A stretch of 64,000 bases of DNA from Halalkalibacter krulwichiae (GCF_002109385.1 NZ_CP020814.1:3061501-3125500), one strand, 5' to 3'; positions 8,871 to 19,693 are shown, counted from the stretch's first letter. The notes: generated by a model from the letters alone, not told the origin. Translations and numbers: made by a program.

Positions 8871-9532
8871 GATTGAACTCCCCTAAGCTGTCTTTCTATG
8901 TCCAACCATTGCTTCATACGATGATAAAACCCTTTCATAGTTCTTCCCATTTCACGATGTTTCATATTTGTTCTCACTTCTAAATAACTTGCGCCCGCTT
9001 GAAGCAAATCTATCGTCATTTGTGTTTCTATTCCAAACCCTTGATACGTCCGTTTCAAAAGAACAGATAGCCACTTACGATGAAAGACTCGTTGTCCCGA
9101 TAACGGCGCTTCTACTTTCACACCAGTTTTTTGGTAAACTAATGATTGAACTCTTTTCTTAACCATCCCCATTCCTGCTTTTTTACCAGGGGAAATAATA
9201 GAAATGGCTACTTCTGCTTCTCCATTTTTCAGCGGCTCTAACAAAGAGGTGACCTCAATTGCCGATTCCTCTAAGTCCGCATCAAGACAAGCGATGTATT
9301 CTCCCTTTGCTTCTTTCCAGCCTTCCTTAAGGGCATATCCCTTCCCTTTATTAACTCGATATGAGATAACCTTCGTTGCATACCTTTTTGCTATTTCAGC
9401 GGTATCGTCCGTACTTCCATCATCAACCACAATAATTTCATTATGACCTGTTAAAGTTACTAGAGCTTTTAATGTTTTTTCAATTCTCTCTTCTTCATTA
9501 AAAGCAGGAATCACGTAGGAGACCTCAATCAT
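8867..9532 (-). CDS. Family 2 glycosyltransferase
   Basis: A 221-aa GT-A fold enzyme with the N-terminal VSYVIPAFNEEERIEKTL, the IIVVDDGSTDDTAE nucleotide-sugar motif and CLDADLEE as the DXD-type metal site. There is no C-terminal membrane anchor, so it is probably cytosolic or peripheral and works with the membrane GT4 enzyme encoded directly downstream (4-bp overlap). It also overlaps the steA-like gene upstream by 8 bp. The three genes read as one transcription unit. The sugar and acceptor are unknown. Confidence 0.8.
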   Translation of the reverse strand: MIEVSYVIPAFNEEERIEKTLKALVTLTGHNEIIVVDDGSTDDTAEIAKRYATKVISYRVNKGKGYALKEGWKEAKGEYIACLDADLEESAIEVTSLLEPLKNGEAEVAISIISPGKKAGMGMVKKRVQSLVYQKTGVKVEAPLSGQRVFHRKWLSVLLKRTYQGFGIETQMTIDLLQAGASYLEVRTNMKHREMGRTMKGFYHRMKQWLDIERQLRGVQS

Positions 9533-10661
9533 GACGAAGTACCTCCTTCTTTTTCCATGTCAACATTCGATCTGGGAGGAGATTTTCCAACACCTCAATA
9601 ATAGATTGCTTAAGATGATTACCCCTGCTCCACTTAAATGAGATCATATTCCCTTGTCCAATTAACGTATGAATTCCTTTTAAGTCTGTAATGATCTCTC
9701 CTGCTTGAATTCGGCTCAGCCAAGTTGATCCCATTCCCGCTCTTCCTTTTTCAAGAAATTCATTCATTCCAATTCGACAACCTACTAAATACATGTGTTT
9801 TGCTCCCGTTACATACGAGGCTGTAATTGCAACATCTTCACTCGTACCGATAAATCGTATCGTTTCAACATTTAATCCTAAATCATTTAACCTTTCTTTC
9901 CCTGGCGATGAACCGTTTGGATGCTCATGACATAATAATGTAGCCCCACAAGAGATCGCTTTTTCACTTATTGAATCCATATCACCAATAATAAAGTCAG
10001 GACAAATTCGTTGTTTTATTAATCCATCAGCTGCTCCGTCAACAGCGATGATGATTACACCTTTCTTTAGTAAAGCATGTCGGATAGCTTTAATATCTTT
10101 TTCATAATTTGTATTTCTTGCAATAATGAAGACATCCTTTTCCTTAACTGCTTGAAAGGAAAGAGGAACCTCAATACCACCTGTAAACCATTCACATTCC
10201 TTCTCAGCATATTTAAGTGTGTTCTCAACAAAATGTTGAAATTGATTGTGATAATTCGTTTCAGCCTGTCTATCTTTACAGACTAACAGCTCTTCATCAT
10301 AGAAAATAAGATCTGTTACCCATCTCGGTTCATCCTCATTTTCTCTTACTACATAAAGTTCATCCTTGAAGATAAGCGCTTCCTCTCCCCCAAAAAATGA
10401 TTTATCTTTACATACTTCTGACGAACAATCAAACACCGGTATTCCAGCCTGGAGAAGTGATCTTACATGGTGTTGTTTATATCGACCGCTCATAGATGCT
10501 TTTCCATTAATGACCGCTTTGACTTTGGCTTCTATTAAGCCATCAACCGCAACCCCATCTAAATCTTCATGCCAAAGAAAAACAATACAATGATTGGGTA
10601 AATAATGGAGCAATTTCTTTGTATGATTATGTTCATAAATAGGACCTGTTATAAGCTCTGC
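9525..10661 (-). CDS. SteA-like putative cytokinetic ring protein (thiamin pyrophosphokinase-like fold)
   Basis: A 378-aa protein whose second half carries the thiamin-pyrophosphokinase-like core with PDFIIGDMDSISE. Its first half has the LWHEDLDGVAVDGLIEAKVKAVINGKASMSG-type region of the SteA family, named for a Corynebacterium cell-separation protein. The C-terminus has a weak hydrophobic segment. I chose ATG 10661 (MAELITG) because AGAGGG lies 8 nt upstream; the frame extends to 10694 without a ribosome site. SteA usually neighbours SteB; here two glycosyltransferases follow instead, suggesting an envelope or division role. Function in Bacillaceae is not established to my knowledge. Confidence 0.65.
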   Translation of the reverse strand, partial: AELITGPIYEHNHTKKLLHYLPNHCIVFLWHEDLDGVAVDGLIEAKVKAVINGKASMSGRYKQHHVRSLLQAGIPVFDCSSEVCKDKSFFGGEEALIFKDELYVVRENEDEPRWVTDLIFYDEELLVCKDRQAETNYHNQFQHFVENTLKYAEKECEWFTGGIEVPLSFQAVKEKDVFIIARNTNYEKDIKAIRHALLKKGVIIIAVDGAADGLIKQRICPDFIIGDMDSISEKAISCGATLLCHEHPNGSSPGKERLNDLGLNVETIRFIGTSEDVAITASYVTGAKHMYLVGCRIGMNEFLEKGRAGMGSTWLSRIQAGEIITDLKGIHTLIGQGNMISFKWSRGNHLKQSIIEVLENLLPDRMLTWKKKEVLRHD

Positions 10662-10778
10662 CATGTAATAACCCTCTTTACACCGTTTGTTCATAATATA
10701 AACAAATAGTACAAAAATTATTAGCTAAATTAGCACCACTTAAAGAGACATTTTCTGTAACCTATTTGTAAACAGAAA

Positions 10779-10826
10779 AACCTACAGCCTCACTAATTCA
10801 TCATTGAATAAGTGAGGCTGCAGGTG
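10779..10826 (-). terminator. Terminator after spo0A
   Basis: Long inverted repeat ACCTRCAGCCTCACT...AGTGAGGCTG with a T-run on the minus strand, between spo0A and the steA-like gene. Confidence 0.75.
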
Positions 10827-10859
10827 CTGCTGTATTATTTTTATTAATTACCGATCTTT

Positions 10860-11660
10860 TCAAGAGACTTTATGTTCAATTCTCAACTTATCAGCAACCA
10901 TCGCAATAAACTCAGAATTTGTTGGTTTCGCTTTCGAATGACTTACTGTGTAACCAAACAAACTTGAGATCGAGTCAATATTCCCACGACTCCACGCCAC
11001 TTCAATTGCATGTCTAATTGCACGCTCAACACGACTTGAAGTAGTATTAAACTTCTTTGCAATATCTGGATACAATACTTTAGTTATAGAACCTAACAGT
11101 TCAATATCATTGTAAACCATTGTAATTGCTTCTCTTAAATACATATACCCTTTAATATGAGCTGGTACACCAATCTCATGAATAATACTAGTGATGCTAG
11201 CATCTAAATTAAAGCCACGATCTTCAGGCTGAGAAGATGTTGAAATAAAGGATTGTGTAGGAGCCTGTTGAATGAATGATTTTTTTTGCCCACTGATATC
11301 ACGAATATTGGAGATTAAAACTTCCATATCAAACGGTTTTAATACATAATAAGCAGCCCCAAGGTCCACCGCTTTCTTTGTAACATCTTCTTGACCAAAA
11401 GCTGTCAGCATAATAATATGAGGCTTCTTCTTCATGTTTAATTTATTAATTCTCTCTAAGACAGCTAACCCATCTAGATGTGGCATAATAATATCAAGGA
11501 TTAATACATCTGGTTCCTTCTCTTCAATCAACCCTAAGCACTCTTGTCCATTATAAGCTGTACCTACAACTTGCATGTCGTTCTGAGCTGCTATGTATTC
11601 ATTGAGTAAATTAACTAACTCACGATTATCATCGGCGATACACACATTTACTTTTTGCAC
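10860..11660 (-). CDS. spo0A: Sporulation master regulator Spo0A
   Basis: Response regulator (266 aa) that starts sporulation when phosphorylated by the phosphorelay. The receiver domain has the acidic pocket D10/D11 and phospho-acceptor D56 in [11 protein letters not shown] variable linker follows (about 125-150), then the DNA-binding effector domain with [19 protein letters not shown], nearly identical to the B. subtilis protein. The start is GTG 11660 (MQKVNVC), with GAGGAGGA 6 nt upstream; the frame runs open to 11717 but that extension is not conserved. It is preceded by spoIVB, as in B. subtilis. A Spo0A-box-like site lies upstream. Confidence 0.98.
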   Translation of the reverse strand: MQKVNVCIADDNRELVNLLNEYIAAQNDMQVVGTAYNGQECLGLIEEKEPDVLILDIIMPHLDGLAVLERINKLNMKKKPHIIMLTAFGQEDVTKKAVDLGAAYYVLKPFDMEVLISNIRDISGQKKSFIQQAPTQSFISTSSQPEDRGFNLDASITSIIHEIGVPAHIKGYMYLREAITMVYNDIELLGSITKVLYPDIAKKFNTTSSRVERAIRHAIEVAWSRGNIDSISSLFGYTVSHSKAKPTNSEFIAMVADKLRIEHKVS

Positions 11661-11836
11661 AAATAATCCTCCTCTGATCTCCATTTTCATCACTGCTTTA
11701 ACGATTTCGACAATCAATTGCCAATTCCTTTTAATTTTCTAAATTTATTTGCTTTTTTTACCTTTTCTTTAATTTACTCCATTTTACTACCGGATTCGAC
11801 CTGATTCGAACTTTGACAAAATCCGCTTCATATTTT

Positions 11837-11843
11837 TGTCGAA
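11837..11843 (-). promoter_or_regulatory. Spo0A box upstream of spo0A
   Basis: TTCGACA on the minus strand is a perfect core 0A box. It lies about 180 bp before the spo0A start. Further TCGAA and TTCGAAT motifs between 11795 and 11820 fit a sigma-H promoter with overlapping 0A sites, which fits the known spo0A autoregulation. The sigma-H element itself is only loosely visible. Confidence 0.5.
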
Positions 11844-11888
11844 TTTTCTTTATCTGCTTTTATCATACCATAAAATCTTCAGAAGAAA

Positions 11889-11920
11889 AGAAGCCAAAAC
11901 GAATTAACTCGCTTTGGCTT
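11889..11920 (-). terminator. Terminator overlapping the end of spoIVB
   Basis: Inverted repeat GAAGCCAAA...TTTGGCTTC, with TTTTCTTC on the minus strand after it. The hairpin includes the last spoIVB codons. Confidence 0.65.
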
Positions 11921-13193
11921 CCTGTTTATTTGAGAAATGATCTGTTACTCCTGCTTCTTCAAGCATCCAACTAATATGACAACCATAGCCACTAGTAGGG
12001 TCGTTTACAAAAACATGTGTAACAGCTCCGATAATTTTCCCATCTTGTATAATTGGACTTCCACTCATTCCCTGAACAATTCCTCCAGTAGTTTCAAGCA
12101 GCTTTGGATCGGTCACTTTAATAACCATTCCTTTAGTAGCCGGTTGATTCTGAGGAACAGAACTGACAATTTCAATGTCATACTTTTCAACACTCTCACC
12201 TTCAACAACTGTCAAGATCTTTGCAGGTCCTTCTTTTACATGAGTTGATAAGGCGATTGGCATTTTCTCATCATAAATATTATTTTTTAAATTAGCTTCT
12301 TTTAATGTTCCAAAAATTCCAAAGGAACTATTTTTTTCGATTGACCCTAAAATTTCTCTTTGTTCCGATAAACTCGCTAGCTTCTCTCCTGGGTCTCCAT
12401 TGCTTCCTTTTTCAATTGATGTGACTGAAGATCGAATAATTTGACCATCATGTACAACAATTGGTTTTTGTGTATCTACATCTGAAATAACATGACCTAA
12501 CGCCCCGTATTTTTTTGATTCCGGATCGTAAAAGGTCAATGTTCCCACACCAGCAGCTGAATCTCTAATATAAAGCCCCATGCGATATGAATGTTCACCT
12601 TTTGCTTTTAAGGGTTTTAGATCTTTTTCGATCGTTTGCTGATCTCGTTTTATTTCCATTTTCAAAGAACGCCCTTCTTCTCCTGCGGCTTGAACATATT
12701 CACCAACTTGGCTCATCCGTTGAATTTCATGACCATCAATTTTTGTAATCATGTCACCAACCTCAATTCCTGCCGTCTCACCAGGTGAAGAACTGCCATC
12801 ATTGGTCTCAACCAAATGATGACCAACAACTAAAACTCCCTCAGTATTTAACTTAACACCAATTGATTGCCCTCCAGGAATAACTTCCTTTACAGGTAAA
12901 GTAGTAACATCAATACTTTTAACGGGAAATCCGCCAACTTCTACAGATACTTGATCAACTGATTCATTCTCATCTGCTCCACTAGCTTGAAAAGCTTGAG
13001 ACACTGGATTAGTTGAAACCGTCACTGCTTTTAAAGTTTCTGTTGCCTCAACCACCGGTGTTAAATCCCCTTCAAAAACAGTCATAGAAGTTGGAATTTG
13101 AGCCCATTCACGGACTTCATTTGAAAATCCCAAGCTTACGACGACTAGCAGAACAAGTACACCTATTGTTTTTCTGATTACATCGCCTCTCAC
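11904..13193 (-). CDS. spoIVB: SpoIVB serine peptidase (S55), sigma-K checkpoint protease
   Basis: Forespore-made protease (429 aa) that crosses into the intermembrane space and cuts SpoIVFA, releasing pro-sigma-K processing. It has an N-terminal signal/anchor ([14 protein letters not shown]), a PDZ domain (roughly 95-190, with [19 protein letters not shown]), and the S55 peptidase domain with His in [10 protein letters not shown] and Ser in GMSGSPI. The length matches the B. subtilis protein (about 426 aa). It sits between recN and spo0A, the conserved order. A sigma-G promoter is expected upstream but I could not place it with confidence. Confidence 0.96.
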   Translation of the reverse strand: MRGDVIRKTIGVLVLLVVVSLGFSNEVREWAQIPTSMTVFEGDLTPVVEATETLKAVTVSTNPVSQAFQASGADENESVDQVSVEVGGFPVKSIDVTTLPVKEVIPGGQSIGVKLNTEGVLVVGHHLVETNDGSSSPGETAGIEVGDMITKIDGHEIQRMSQVGEYVQAAGEEGRSLKMEIKRDQQTIEKDLKPLKAKGEHSYRMGLYIRDSAAGVGTLTFYDPESKKYGALGHVISDVDTQKPIVVHDGQIIRSSVTSIEKGSNGDPGEKLASLSEQREILGSIEKNSSFGIFGTLKEANLKNNIYDEKMPIALSTHVKEGPAKILTVVEGESVEKYDIEIVSSVPQNQPATKGMVIKVTDPKLLETTGGIVQGMSGSPIIQDGKIIGAVTHVFVNDPTSGYGCHISWMLEEAGVTDHFSNKQEAKAS

Positions 13194-13286
13194 TCACTTC
13201 ACTCTCCTAGTTCCTTGCCCACACCTCCATAATTGGCTGTATTTCTAATGTTGCCTTTAGGTGGAACATTTATAACTGGAACAAAA

Positions 13287-13318
13287 AGAAAAAAGTCAGC
13301 TCTTTAGGCTAACTTTTC
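13287..13318 (-). terminator. Probable terminator after recN
   Basis: Imperfect inverted repeat AAAAGTCAGC...GGCTAACTTTT overlapping the recN stop, followed by T-rich sequence on the minus strand. Confidence 0.5.
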
Positions 13319-15041
13319 AGGCTGGCTGCTTTAACTGATCCGCAAGTTCTAATAACTCTTTTGCATGTTGCAGGGTAAGCTCAGTTACTTCTACTCCAGA
13401 AATCATCCTTGCAATCTCAGCTACTTTCTCATCAGATGTTAACGATTTAACGGTTGTCCTTACACGCTCGTTCTCTTCTCTCTTTTGGATATATAAATGA
13501 GAATCTGCCATCGCAGCGACTTGAGGTAAGTGCGTAATACAAAGCACTTGTGAACCTAACGAAATCCCGTGTATCTTCTCTGCAATCGCTTGGGCGACAC
13601 GACCACTCACACCTGTATCAACTTCATCGAAAATCACCGAAGTCACACCTTGTTGATTCGAAAAAATCGATTTAAGTGCTAACATAATACGTGAAATTTC
13701 ACCACCAGAGGCTACTTTAGACAATGGTTTCATTGGCTCTCCTGGATTGGTTGATAAATAGAACTCGACCTCATCAATCCCATCAGGTCCAAACGACACC
13801 TCCCGCCCTTCAATAGTAGGAGAATGCTTCGTTGGAGATTTTTCATTTAAGCGAACATCAAAGGTCGTTTTCTCCATATATAAAGATCTGAGTTGTTCAT
13901 GTATAGACTCTGTTAATTTCAAAGCTGCCTGCTTCCTTATTTGGGTCAGACCTTTTGCTTCAACAAGTAAATCCTGCCATAGTCCATCTAATTCCAGTTG
14001 AAGCTTTGAAATTCGATCATCTTTGTGAATGATTGAATCTAATTCCTCTTCAACCCTTGCTGCATGTTCTAACACATCATCAACCGTATCCCCATACTTA
14101 CGCTTCAACTTTTGAATTTCATGTAATCTACTTTCAATAAATTCTAAACGATTCGGATCAAACTCAATTTGTTCAATCTGATCTCTTAACGTGAAAGCGG
14201 CTTCTTCCAGTAAGTAATAACTATTGCTGACAGACTCATATAAGCTACTCAGTTGTTGATCAATTGATACAGCCTCTTCAAGGTGTGCAACAGCAGTTGA
14301 GAGAAAATCAAGACCCCTGCCTTCACCATAAAGCCCTGAATAACTATCTTGAAGCAACCCAAATAACTTCTCACTATGAGCCAATTTGTGTCTTTCTTCC
14401 CCGAGTACCTTATCTTCATTAGGTTGCAAATTTGCTTGTTCAATTTCTTTTAATTGATATTGAAACAGATCGAGCTTCTGTGCCATTTCTTGTTCATTTC
14501 GGCTCAAACTAGCTAATTGCTTCTGTAATTGTCTCGCTTCTTTATACAAGCTTTGATATTCCATTAACTCTTTAGATAGCTCTTTTTGCGCAAAACCATC
14601 TAGCATCGAAATGTGTTGATCAGCCTGCATAAGAGCCTGGTGCTCATGCTGACCATGTATATCAACAAGAACTTGTCCAATTTCCCTTAGTATAGCCAAT
14701 GTCACTAACTTACCATTAACTCTGCAAATGCTTTTCCCTTGTGAAGTAATATTTCTTCGTAAAATAAACATGGAATCTTGTACATCTATGCCATATTCTA
14801 GCGCTTTAGAGATTACAGGATGCTGATCATCTACAACAAACAGTCCTTCAATTTCGGCTCGCTTTTCGCCGTGTCTTACAAATTCAGATGACCCACGGCC
14901 ACCTAGAAGCAAACCAATTGCATCAATTATTATCGACTTTCCCGCTCCCGTCTCACCGGTTAACACGGTCAAACCCTTTTCAAATTGGATTGTTAGTTCA
15001 TCAATAATCGCGAAATGCCTAATTGATAATTCAAGCAACAT
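13317..15041 (-). CDS. recN: DNA repair protein RecN
   Basis: SMC-like ATPase (574 aa) that gathers DNA ends at double-strand breaks. It carries Walker A GETGAGKS near residue 32, two long coiled-coil segments in the middle (about 150-380), and the ABC signature (KVASGGEISRIMLALK) and Walker B (TSVIFDEVDTGVSG) in the C-terminal head. The length is standard. It lies 14 bp downstream of argR, the conserved argR-recN pair of Bacillales. Confidence 0.97.
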   Translation of the reverse strand: MLLELSIRHFAIIDELTIQFEKGLTVLTGETGAGKSIIIDAIGLLLGGRGSSEFVRHGEKRAEIEGLFVVDDQHPVISKALEYGIDVQDSMFILRRNITSQGKSICRVNGKLVTLAILREIGQVLVDIHGQHEHQALMQADQHISMLDGFAQKELSKELMEYQSLYKEARQLQKQLASLSRNEQEMAQKLDLFQYQLKEIEQANLQPNEDKVLGEERHKLAHSEKLFGLLQDSYSGLYGEGRGLDFLSTAVAHLEEAVSIDQQLSSLYESVSNSYYLLEEAAFTLRDQIEQIEFDPNRLEFIESRLHEIQKLKRKYGDTVDDVLEHAARVEEELDSIIHKDDRISKLQLELDGLWQDLLVEAKGLTQIRKQAALKLTESIHEQLRSLYMEKTTFDVRLNEKSPTKHSPTIEGREVSFGPDGIDEVEFYLSTNPGEPMKPLSKVASGGEISRIMLALKSIFSNQQGVTSVIFDEVDTGVSGRVAQAIAEKIHGISLGSQVLCITHLPQVAAMADSHLYIQKREENERVRTTVKSLTSDEKVAEIARMISGVEVTELTLQHAKELLELADQLKQPA

Positions 15042-15055
15042 TACACGTCACACCC

Positions 15056-15505
15056 TTATAGCATTTCTAAAAATCGTTGTGTTATTTGAGGACACTCTTC
15101 TCTTTTTTTACAGATAATTAAAATTGTATCATCCCCACAAATCGTCCCCATTACTTCAGGCCAATCTAGATTATCAATTAACGCACCAATTGAATTAGCA
15201 TTCCCCGGTAAAGTTTTCATCACGATCAAATTTTCAGAAAGATCTATACTAACAAAACTATCCATGAGCGAACGTTTCAGTTTTTGAAGCGGATTAAAAC
15301 GTTGATCTGCAGGCAAGCTATACTTATAACGCCCATCTAACATTGGTACCTTAACTAGGTGAAGCTCCTTAATATCCCTAGATACCGTTGCTTGCGTAAC
15401 GTTATAACCAGCAAGTCTCAGCTGTTCAACTAAATCATCTTGTGTTTCAATTTCATTATTTGCAATAATATCTCTAATTTTAATATGTCTTTGTCCTTTA
15501 TTCAT
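15056..15505 (-). CDS. argR: Arginine repressor ArgR/AhrC
   Basis: 149-aa hexameric regulator of arginine synthesis and breakdown. The N-terminal winged helix ([20 protein letters not shown]...[12 protein letters not shown]) binds ARG boxes. The C-terminal domain contains [13 protein letters not shown], with the GxxxGDDT arginine-binding motif. It is full length and is followed closely by recN. Confidence 0.97.
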   Translation of the reverse strand: MNKGQRHIKIRDIIANNEIETQDDLVEQLRLAGYNVTQATVSRDIKELHLVKVPMLDGRYKYSLPADQRFNPLQKLKRSLMDSFVSIDLSENLIVMKTLPGNANSIGALIDNLDWPEVMGTICGDDTILIICKKREECPQITQRFLEML

Positions 15506-15612
15506 TTCCTTACCACCAATCTCTCACGTACTCTTTCCTTCATTATCTACCGATTTTCGTCTCAATACAACTAAAGAGTCAGTAATTTCAACAAAAAATT
15601 ACTGTAATAAAA

Positions 15613-15662
15613 AGAAAAAGGTTGTCCCAAAAAGTCGTTTCTTGACCTTTTGGAGCAACCTC
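15613..15662 (-). terminator. Terminator after tlyA
   Basis: Long imperfect inverted repeat AGGTTGTCCCAAAA...CCTTTTGGAGCAACCT. The minus-strand transcript of tlyA then runs into T-rich sequence (AAAAAGAAAAA on the plus strand). Confidence 0.65.
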
Positions 15663-15695
15663 GAAGCAATAGACTAAGAAAGTCTCACCGAATTA

Positions 15696-16529
15696 CTAAT
15701 CTTCTTTCTTTTCTTTTAGCTCTAAATGTGCACTATCAACAACTTCATTAGCTGAAAGTTGACTGACCATTTCACCAATTTGTTTGTCACCAGTAAAATG
15801 TAAGTGCATAAGGAATTCGATATTTCCTTCTCCACCTTTTATCGGGGAAAAACTTAATCCTGAAACATCAAAACCTTGTTCTAGAGCAAATTCAGCTATC
15901 CCAGTTACCACTTGTTCATGAATGCTTTTCTCGCGAACAATTCCTTTCTTCCCTACTTGCTCTCGTCCCGCTTCAAATTGCGGCTTCACTAATGCTACTA
16001 CATCACTATTTGGTACTAGTAACGTTTTTAGCACTGGCAAAATAAGTTTTAAAGAAATAAAAGATACATCAATCGTTGCAAATTGCGGAAGACCTTCCAC
16101 TAGATCCTCCGGTTTGACATAACGAAAATTCGTTCTTTCCATCACAATAACACGATCATCTTGACGCAATTTCCAAGCAAGTTGATTATAACCTACATCA
16201 AGAGAATAGACAGCTTTTGCCCCATTTTGTAAGGAACAATCGGTAAATCCACCTGTAGATGCACCAATATCTATCACTATTTTATCTTGCAAAGAGAGCT
16301 GAAACACCTCAATTGCCTTTTCTAACTTCAAACCGCCCCTACTAACATAAGGTAACGGATTCCCCTTTACTTCTAATGGAATTTCACGATCCACCTTCAT
16401 ACCAGGACGGTCTACTCTTTCTGTACCAGAGAAGACCAAACCAGCCATTATCGATCTTTTTGCTTTTTCTCTCGTTTCAACAAGCCCACGCTCAACAAGT
16501 AAGACATCTATTCGTTCTTTCTTTGCCAC
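15696..16529 (-). CDS. tlyA: TlyA family rRNA (cytidine-2'-O)-methyltransferase / hemolysin-like protein (YqxC)
   Basis: 277-aa protein with an N-terminal S4 RNA-binding domain (RIDVLLVERGLVETREKAKRS) and a C-terminal FtsJ-type SAM methyltransferase domain (VIDIGASTGGFTDC for SAM). Mycobacterial TlyA methylates 16S and 23S rRNA; the Bacillus YqxC reaction is assumed by family. It lies 4 bp after dxs and ends the xseA-to-tlyA gene run, as in B. subtilis. Confidence 0.9.
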   Translation of the reverse strand: MAKKERIDVLLVERGLVETREKAKRSIMAGLVFSGTERVDRPGMKVDREIPLEVKGNPLPYVSRGGLKLEKAIEVFQLSLQDKIVIDIGASTGGFTDCSLQNGAKAVYSLDVGYNQLAWKLRQDDRVIVMERTNFRYVKPEDLVEGLPQFATIDVSFISLKLILPVLKTLLVPNSDVVALVKPQFEAGREQVGKKGIVREKSIHEQVVTGIAEFALEQGFDVSGLSFSPIKGGEGNIEFLMHLHFTGDKQIGEMVSQLSANEVVDSAHLELKEKKED

Positions 16530-16533
16530 TTCC

Positions 16534-18423
16534 CTAAGCCCTCTGTCTTTTCTGCGGTAGCATTGTCATGACTTGATCTAATACATTAGCTGATGTTAAA
16601 CCAATCTCTTCAAGTAACTCAGAGACGCTACCGTGTTCAATAAATTCATCTGGAATTCCCATCCGTTTCACTTCTACATGATGATATCCGTGATCATGGA
16701 AGAATTCTAAAACAGCACTACCAAAGCCAGCTTGAACTGCTACTTCTTCTAATGTTAGAACAGGCACTCTCATTTTGGCAATTTGGTGCAGAAGCTCCTC
16801 ATCTAACGGTTTAGCAGAGTTCGCATTTACGAATTTAATGGAGATCCCTTGTTTTTCAAGCTGCTTGATTGCCTCTTCTGCAACTGGAATCATTGTACCA
16901 AAAGTTAAAATACAGGCATCTGTACCTTCTTTTAATGTTTCCCACTTCCCAATAGGCAACTGTTTTAATTCATCATCCATCTTAATTCCATAACCATTCC
17001 CTCTAGGATAACGAACTGCAATCGGACCATCATCGTATTTACATGCTGTATAAATCATGTGTTGAAGTTCATTTTCATCTTTCGGCATTACTATTTTCAT
17101 ATTAGGCAAATGGCGTAAATAGGCAATATCAAATACTCCCTGATGCGTTTCTCCATCTGCTCCAACAAGACCCGCGCGATCAATAGCAAACACTACGTTT
17201 AATTTCTGTCTACAAATATCGTGGACAATTTGATCATACCCCCGTTGTAAGAATGTTGAATACACAGCAAAGACTGGTTTCATTCCTTGTGTTGCTAATC
17301 CACCTGCCATCGTCGTTGCATGTTGCTCGGCAATCCCAACATCAAACATTCGATCAGGGAACTCTTTTGCAAATTGATCTAGTTTGGTTCCACCAGGCAT
17401 CGCAGCAGTTAACGCTACAATTCGTTTATCTTCTCTTGCAATTTTCTTTAAAGTTTCAGCAAAAACACCACTATAACTCGGAGGTCCTGGCTTTTTCACC
17501 ACTTCTCCAGACTCAATCTTATACGGACCAAGTCCATGCCATGTACCTTCCTCATCTTTTTCAGCAGGCTCATACCCTTTTCCTTTTTTCGTAAGGACAT
17601 GAATGAGAACAGGTCCATTTGTCTTCTTTGCATATTTTAAGTTCTCTGCTAAATCATCTAGGTCATGTCCATCAACAGGGCCTAAATAAGTAAACCCTAA
17701 CTCTTCAAAAAAGATTCCAGAGACAAGTAAATACTTAAGACTATCTTTCACACGCTCCGCTGTAGAAGCAATCTTTCCGCCTAAAGCTGGAATTTTTTTA
17801 ATTAGTTGCTCGAGTTCCTCTTTCGCTTTATGATACTTTCCAGCAGTACGTAAACGTCCAAGCACATTGTGAAGTGCTCCAACGTTCGGCGCAATTGACA
17901 TTTCGTTGTCATTTAAGATTACAATTAAATTTGTTTGTTCATGACCAATATGGTTAAGTGCCTCTAGAGCCATTCCTCCTGTAAGAGCACCATCTCCTAT
18001 AACAGCAACGACTTGTTCATCTGTCCCTTTAATATCTCGGGCTGTCGCCATCCCCATTGCTGCTGATAGTGAAGTTGAACTATGGCCCGTTTCCCAGACA
18101 TCGTGTTCACTTTCATCTCGCTTAGGAAAACCGCAAAGTCCTTTATATTGACGAAGCTGGTCAAATTGGTCCGCACGACCAGTTAAAATCTTATGAACAT
18201 ACGCTTGATGTCCTACATCCCAAATAAACTTATCTTTAGGACTATCAAATAAATGGTGCAAGGCTAAAGTAAGCTCTACAACACCCAAATTAGGCCCTAA
18301 ATGTCCTCCTGTAACGGATAACTTTTCAATTAAGAAGTGACGAATGTCTTCTGCTAAATCCTCTAATTGTTTTTTTGAATACGTTTTAAGTTCGCTTGGG
18401 TCTTTAAATTCCTCTAGTTTCAT
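16534..18423 (-). CDS. dxs: 1-deoxy-D-xylulose-5-phosphate synthase
   Basis: First enzyme of the MEP isoprenoid pathway (629 aa). It joins pyruvate and glyceraldehyde-3-phosphate using thiamine diphosphate. The N-terminal TPP motif is present ([18 protein letters not shown]...NDNEMSI), as are the pyrimidine-binding domain with [10 protein letters not shown] and the C-terminal transketolase domain. The length is normal. It is 10 bp downstream of oapA, so the order ispA-OLE-oapA-dxs is kept. It supplies IPP/DMAPP to IspA. Confidence 0.97.
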   Translation of the reverse strand: MKLEEFKDPSELKTYSKKQLEDLAEDIRHFLIEKLSVTGGHLGPNLGVVELTLALHHLFDSPKDKFIWDVGHQAYVHKILTGRADQFDQLRQYKGLCGFPKRDESEHDVWETGHSSTSLSAAMGMATARDIKGTDEQVVAVIGDGALTGGMALEALNHIGHEQTNLIVILNDNEMSIAPNVGALHNVLGRLRTAGKYHKAKEELEQLIKKIPALGGKIASTAERVKDSLKYLLVSGIFFEELGFTYLGPVDGHDLDDLAENLKYAKKTNGPVLIHVLTKKGKGYEPAEKDEEGTWHGLGPYKIESGEVVKKPGPPSYSGVFAETLKKIAREDKRIVALTAAMPGGTKLDQFAKEFPDRMFDVGIAEQHATTMAGGLATQGMKPVFAVYSTFLQRGYDQIVHDICRQKLNVVFAIDRAGLVGADGETHQGVFDIAYLRHLPNMKIVMPKDENELQHMIYTACKYDDGPIAVRYPRGNGYGIKMDDELKQLPIGKWETLKEGTDACILTFGTMIPVAEEAIKQLEKQGISIKFVNANSAKPLDEELLHQIAKMRVPVLTLEEVAVQAGFGSAVLEFFHDHGYHHVEVKRMGIPDEFIEHGSVSELLEEIGLTSANVLDQVMTMLPQKRQRA

Positions 18424-18433
18424 AAAGGAACCC

Positions 18434-19042
18434 TCACTTTCGAGTCAGTTTGTCTTTTTTCTTTGTTTTCCCATTAGGTGAGAATACTTTTATCTTTAAT
18501 CTTACCTCTAAAATGTATAACAATCTACCAACTTGATAGATGATTGGAGTTGAATAGTGGATGGCAAGCGTTTTACCGACTGCTTTCCCTCCGACCGTTA
18601 ACGCGGCGATGACACTTGTAAATAATATAGAAATCGCAAATTGCTGATAGGATGTATCTCCATATCCAAGCTGTAAAGATAATTGTAATACGACATATGC
18701 TGAGGCTGTACCACTAATAATACCAGAAATATCACCAATTACATCATTACAGAAATTTGCAAATTTGTCAGCATTCCGGGTAATTAAAACGGCGTGCTTC
18801 GCTCCTGGTAAGCGTTCTGAAGCCATTGCATGAAATGGCTTTTCATCCGCAGCCGTAGCGGCCACCCCTATTGTATCAAAAAACACACCTAAAAAGACAA
18901 TTATTAAGACAATAACCATCCCAATTGCCCATGATACTCCACTTAAAATAAAAGTAGAGATAACTGAAAAAATAGCCGCTAACACAAGTGTGATAACGGC
19001 AATACCTAAACTCCAATGTATAGATTTCTGAAGAGGTTTCAT
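18434..19042 (-). CDS. oapA: OLE-associated membrane protein OapA
   Basis: 202-aa integral membrane protein with about four hydrophobic segments: two N-terminal (about 13-34 and 40-62), then about 112-130 and 135-160. A basic C-terminal tail ([13 protein letters not shown]) follows. It contains [22 protein letters not shown], resembling the CNNM/DUF21-type magnesium transport proteins. It lies immediately downstream of the OLE RNA and upstream of dxs, exactly the place of oapA in B. halodurans. In that organism OapA binds OLE RNA and holds it at the membrane; the complex matters for tolerance to cold, alcohols and magnesium stress. The assignment rests on synteny plus the protein pattern. Confidence 0.9.
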   Translation of the reverse strand: MKPLQKSIHWSLGIAVITLVLAAIFSVISTFILSGVSWAIGMVIVLIIVFLGVFFDTIGVAATAADEKPFHAMASERLPGAKHAVLITRNADKFANFCNDVIGDISGIISGTASAYVVLQLSLQLGYGDTSYQQFAISILFTSVIAALTVGGKAVGKTLAIHYSTPIIYQVGRLLYILEVRLKIKVFSPNGKTKKKDKLTRK

Positions 19043-19069
19043 AATTGTCTCAAAATCACCTTTTTATAA

Positions 19070-19687
19070 TAGACTATGTATTAATTTGGAGTGGTCATTT
19101 AAAGAGTAAACTCTGTAGCTTAGGTCCAGTAGGATTTCCCATATCAGAACCACTCTGTCGCCAGAATGGCGGTTTCCCTTTATACTGATATTGACGTTGT
19201 CACCAAGCGTCAGACTGGATTACCACTTAGTCTACACTGCAATCCTCTTTAAATGTCTAATGAACAGTCTAGGAGTTTTCCTCAGCAATTCCTTGCCGTT
19301 CTCTTATCCTCTTTTGCAGAGTAGATTTCATATGGGTAAAAGCAAAAAGGTGTTGGCCGACAGCTTTTCGCTTCATTTCCATAATCCCCTCTAACTCCAC
19401 TCAAGGCAGGCTACGCTGCAGACAAGCTCCCTAGCATGCCGTTGCAGGTTCATACCATTTGCCCTTGTACACTTATTCGTATAAGGACCGAGCAAACGGC
19501 CTCCACGGTAGGAGGGTCAACGCCCACATGCCTTTGTGGATCGCCCTACTACCTTATCTCCCAGTCAAGACCCAAAGCTGGGCGCCTCAAGCCAAGACAA
19601 GGAGCTTCATCGATGTGCCCTTTGGCGGATTTTTAGCCCCGCCTTCAAGAACGGAGAACTGACTAGAATACTGCACCACTCTCATGT
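19070..19687 (-). ncRNA. ole: OLE RNA (ornate large extremophilic RNA)
   Basis: A gap of nearly 700 bp between ispA and oapA holds no credible gene. It is GC-richer than its surroundings and dense in complementary segments on the minus strand, for example CTCCTACCGTGGAGG, GGCGGGGCTAAAAATCCGCC and TGTCGCC-type arms near the 3' end. OLE RNAs are about 600-nt structured RNAs found mainly in extremophilic Firmicutes, encoded between ispA and oapA/dxs; this locus matches in size, strand and neighbours. The 5' end is set from the promoter at 19694-19723. The 3' end is approximate because no terminator separates it from oapA. Confidence 0.9.
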
Positions 19688-19693
19688 TTAGCT

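Noticed and set aside
10662..10694. Longer start for the SteA-like protein
   Set aside because: No ribosome site precedes 10694, while AGAGGG precedes ATG 10661.
19436..19662. Short open frames on the plus strand in the OLE region
   Set aside because: They have no ribosome sites or recognisable sequence and lie opposite a structured RNA.
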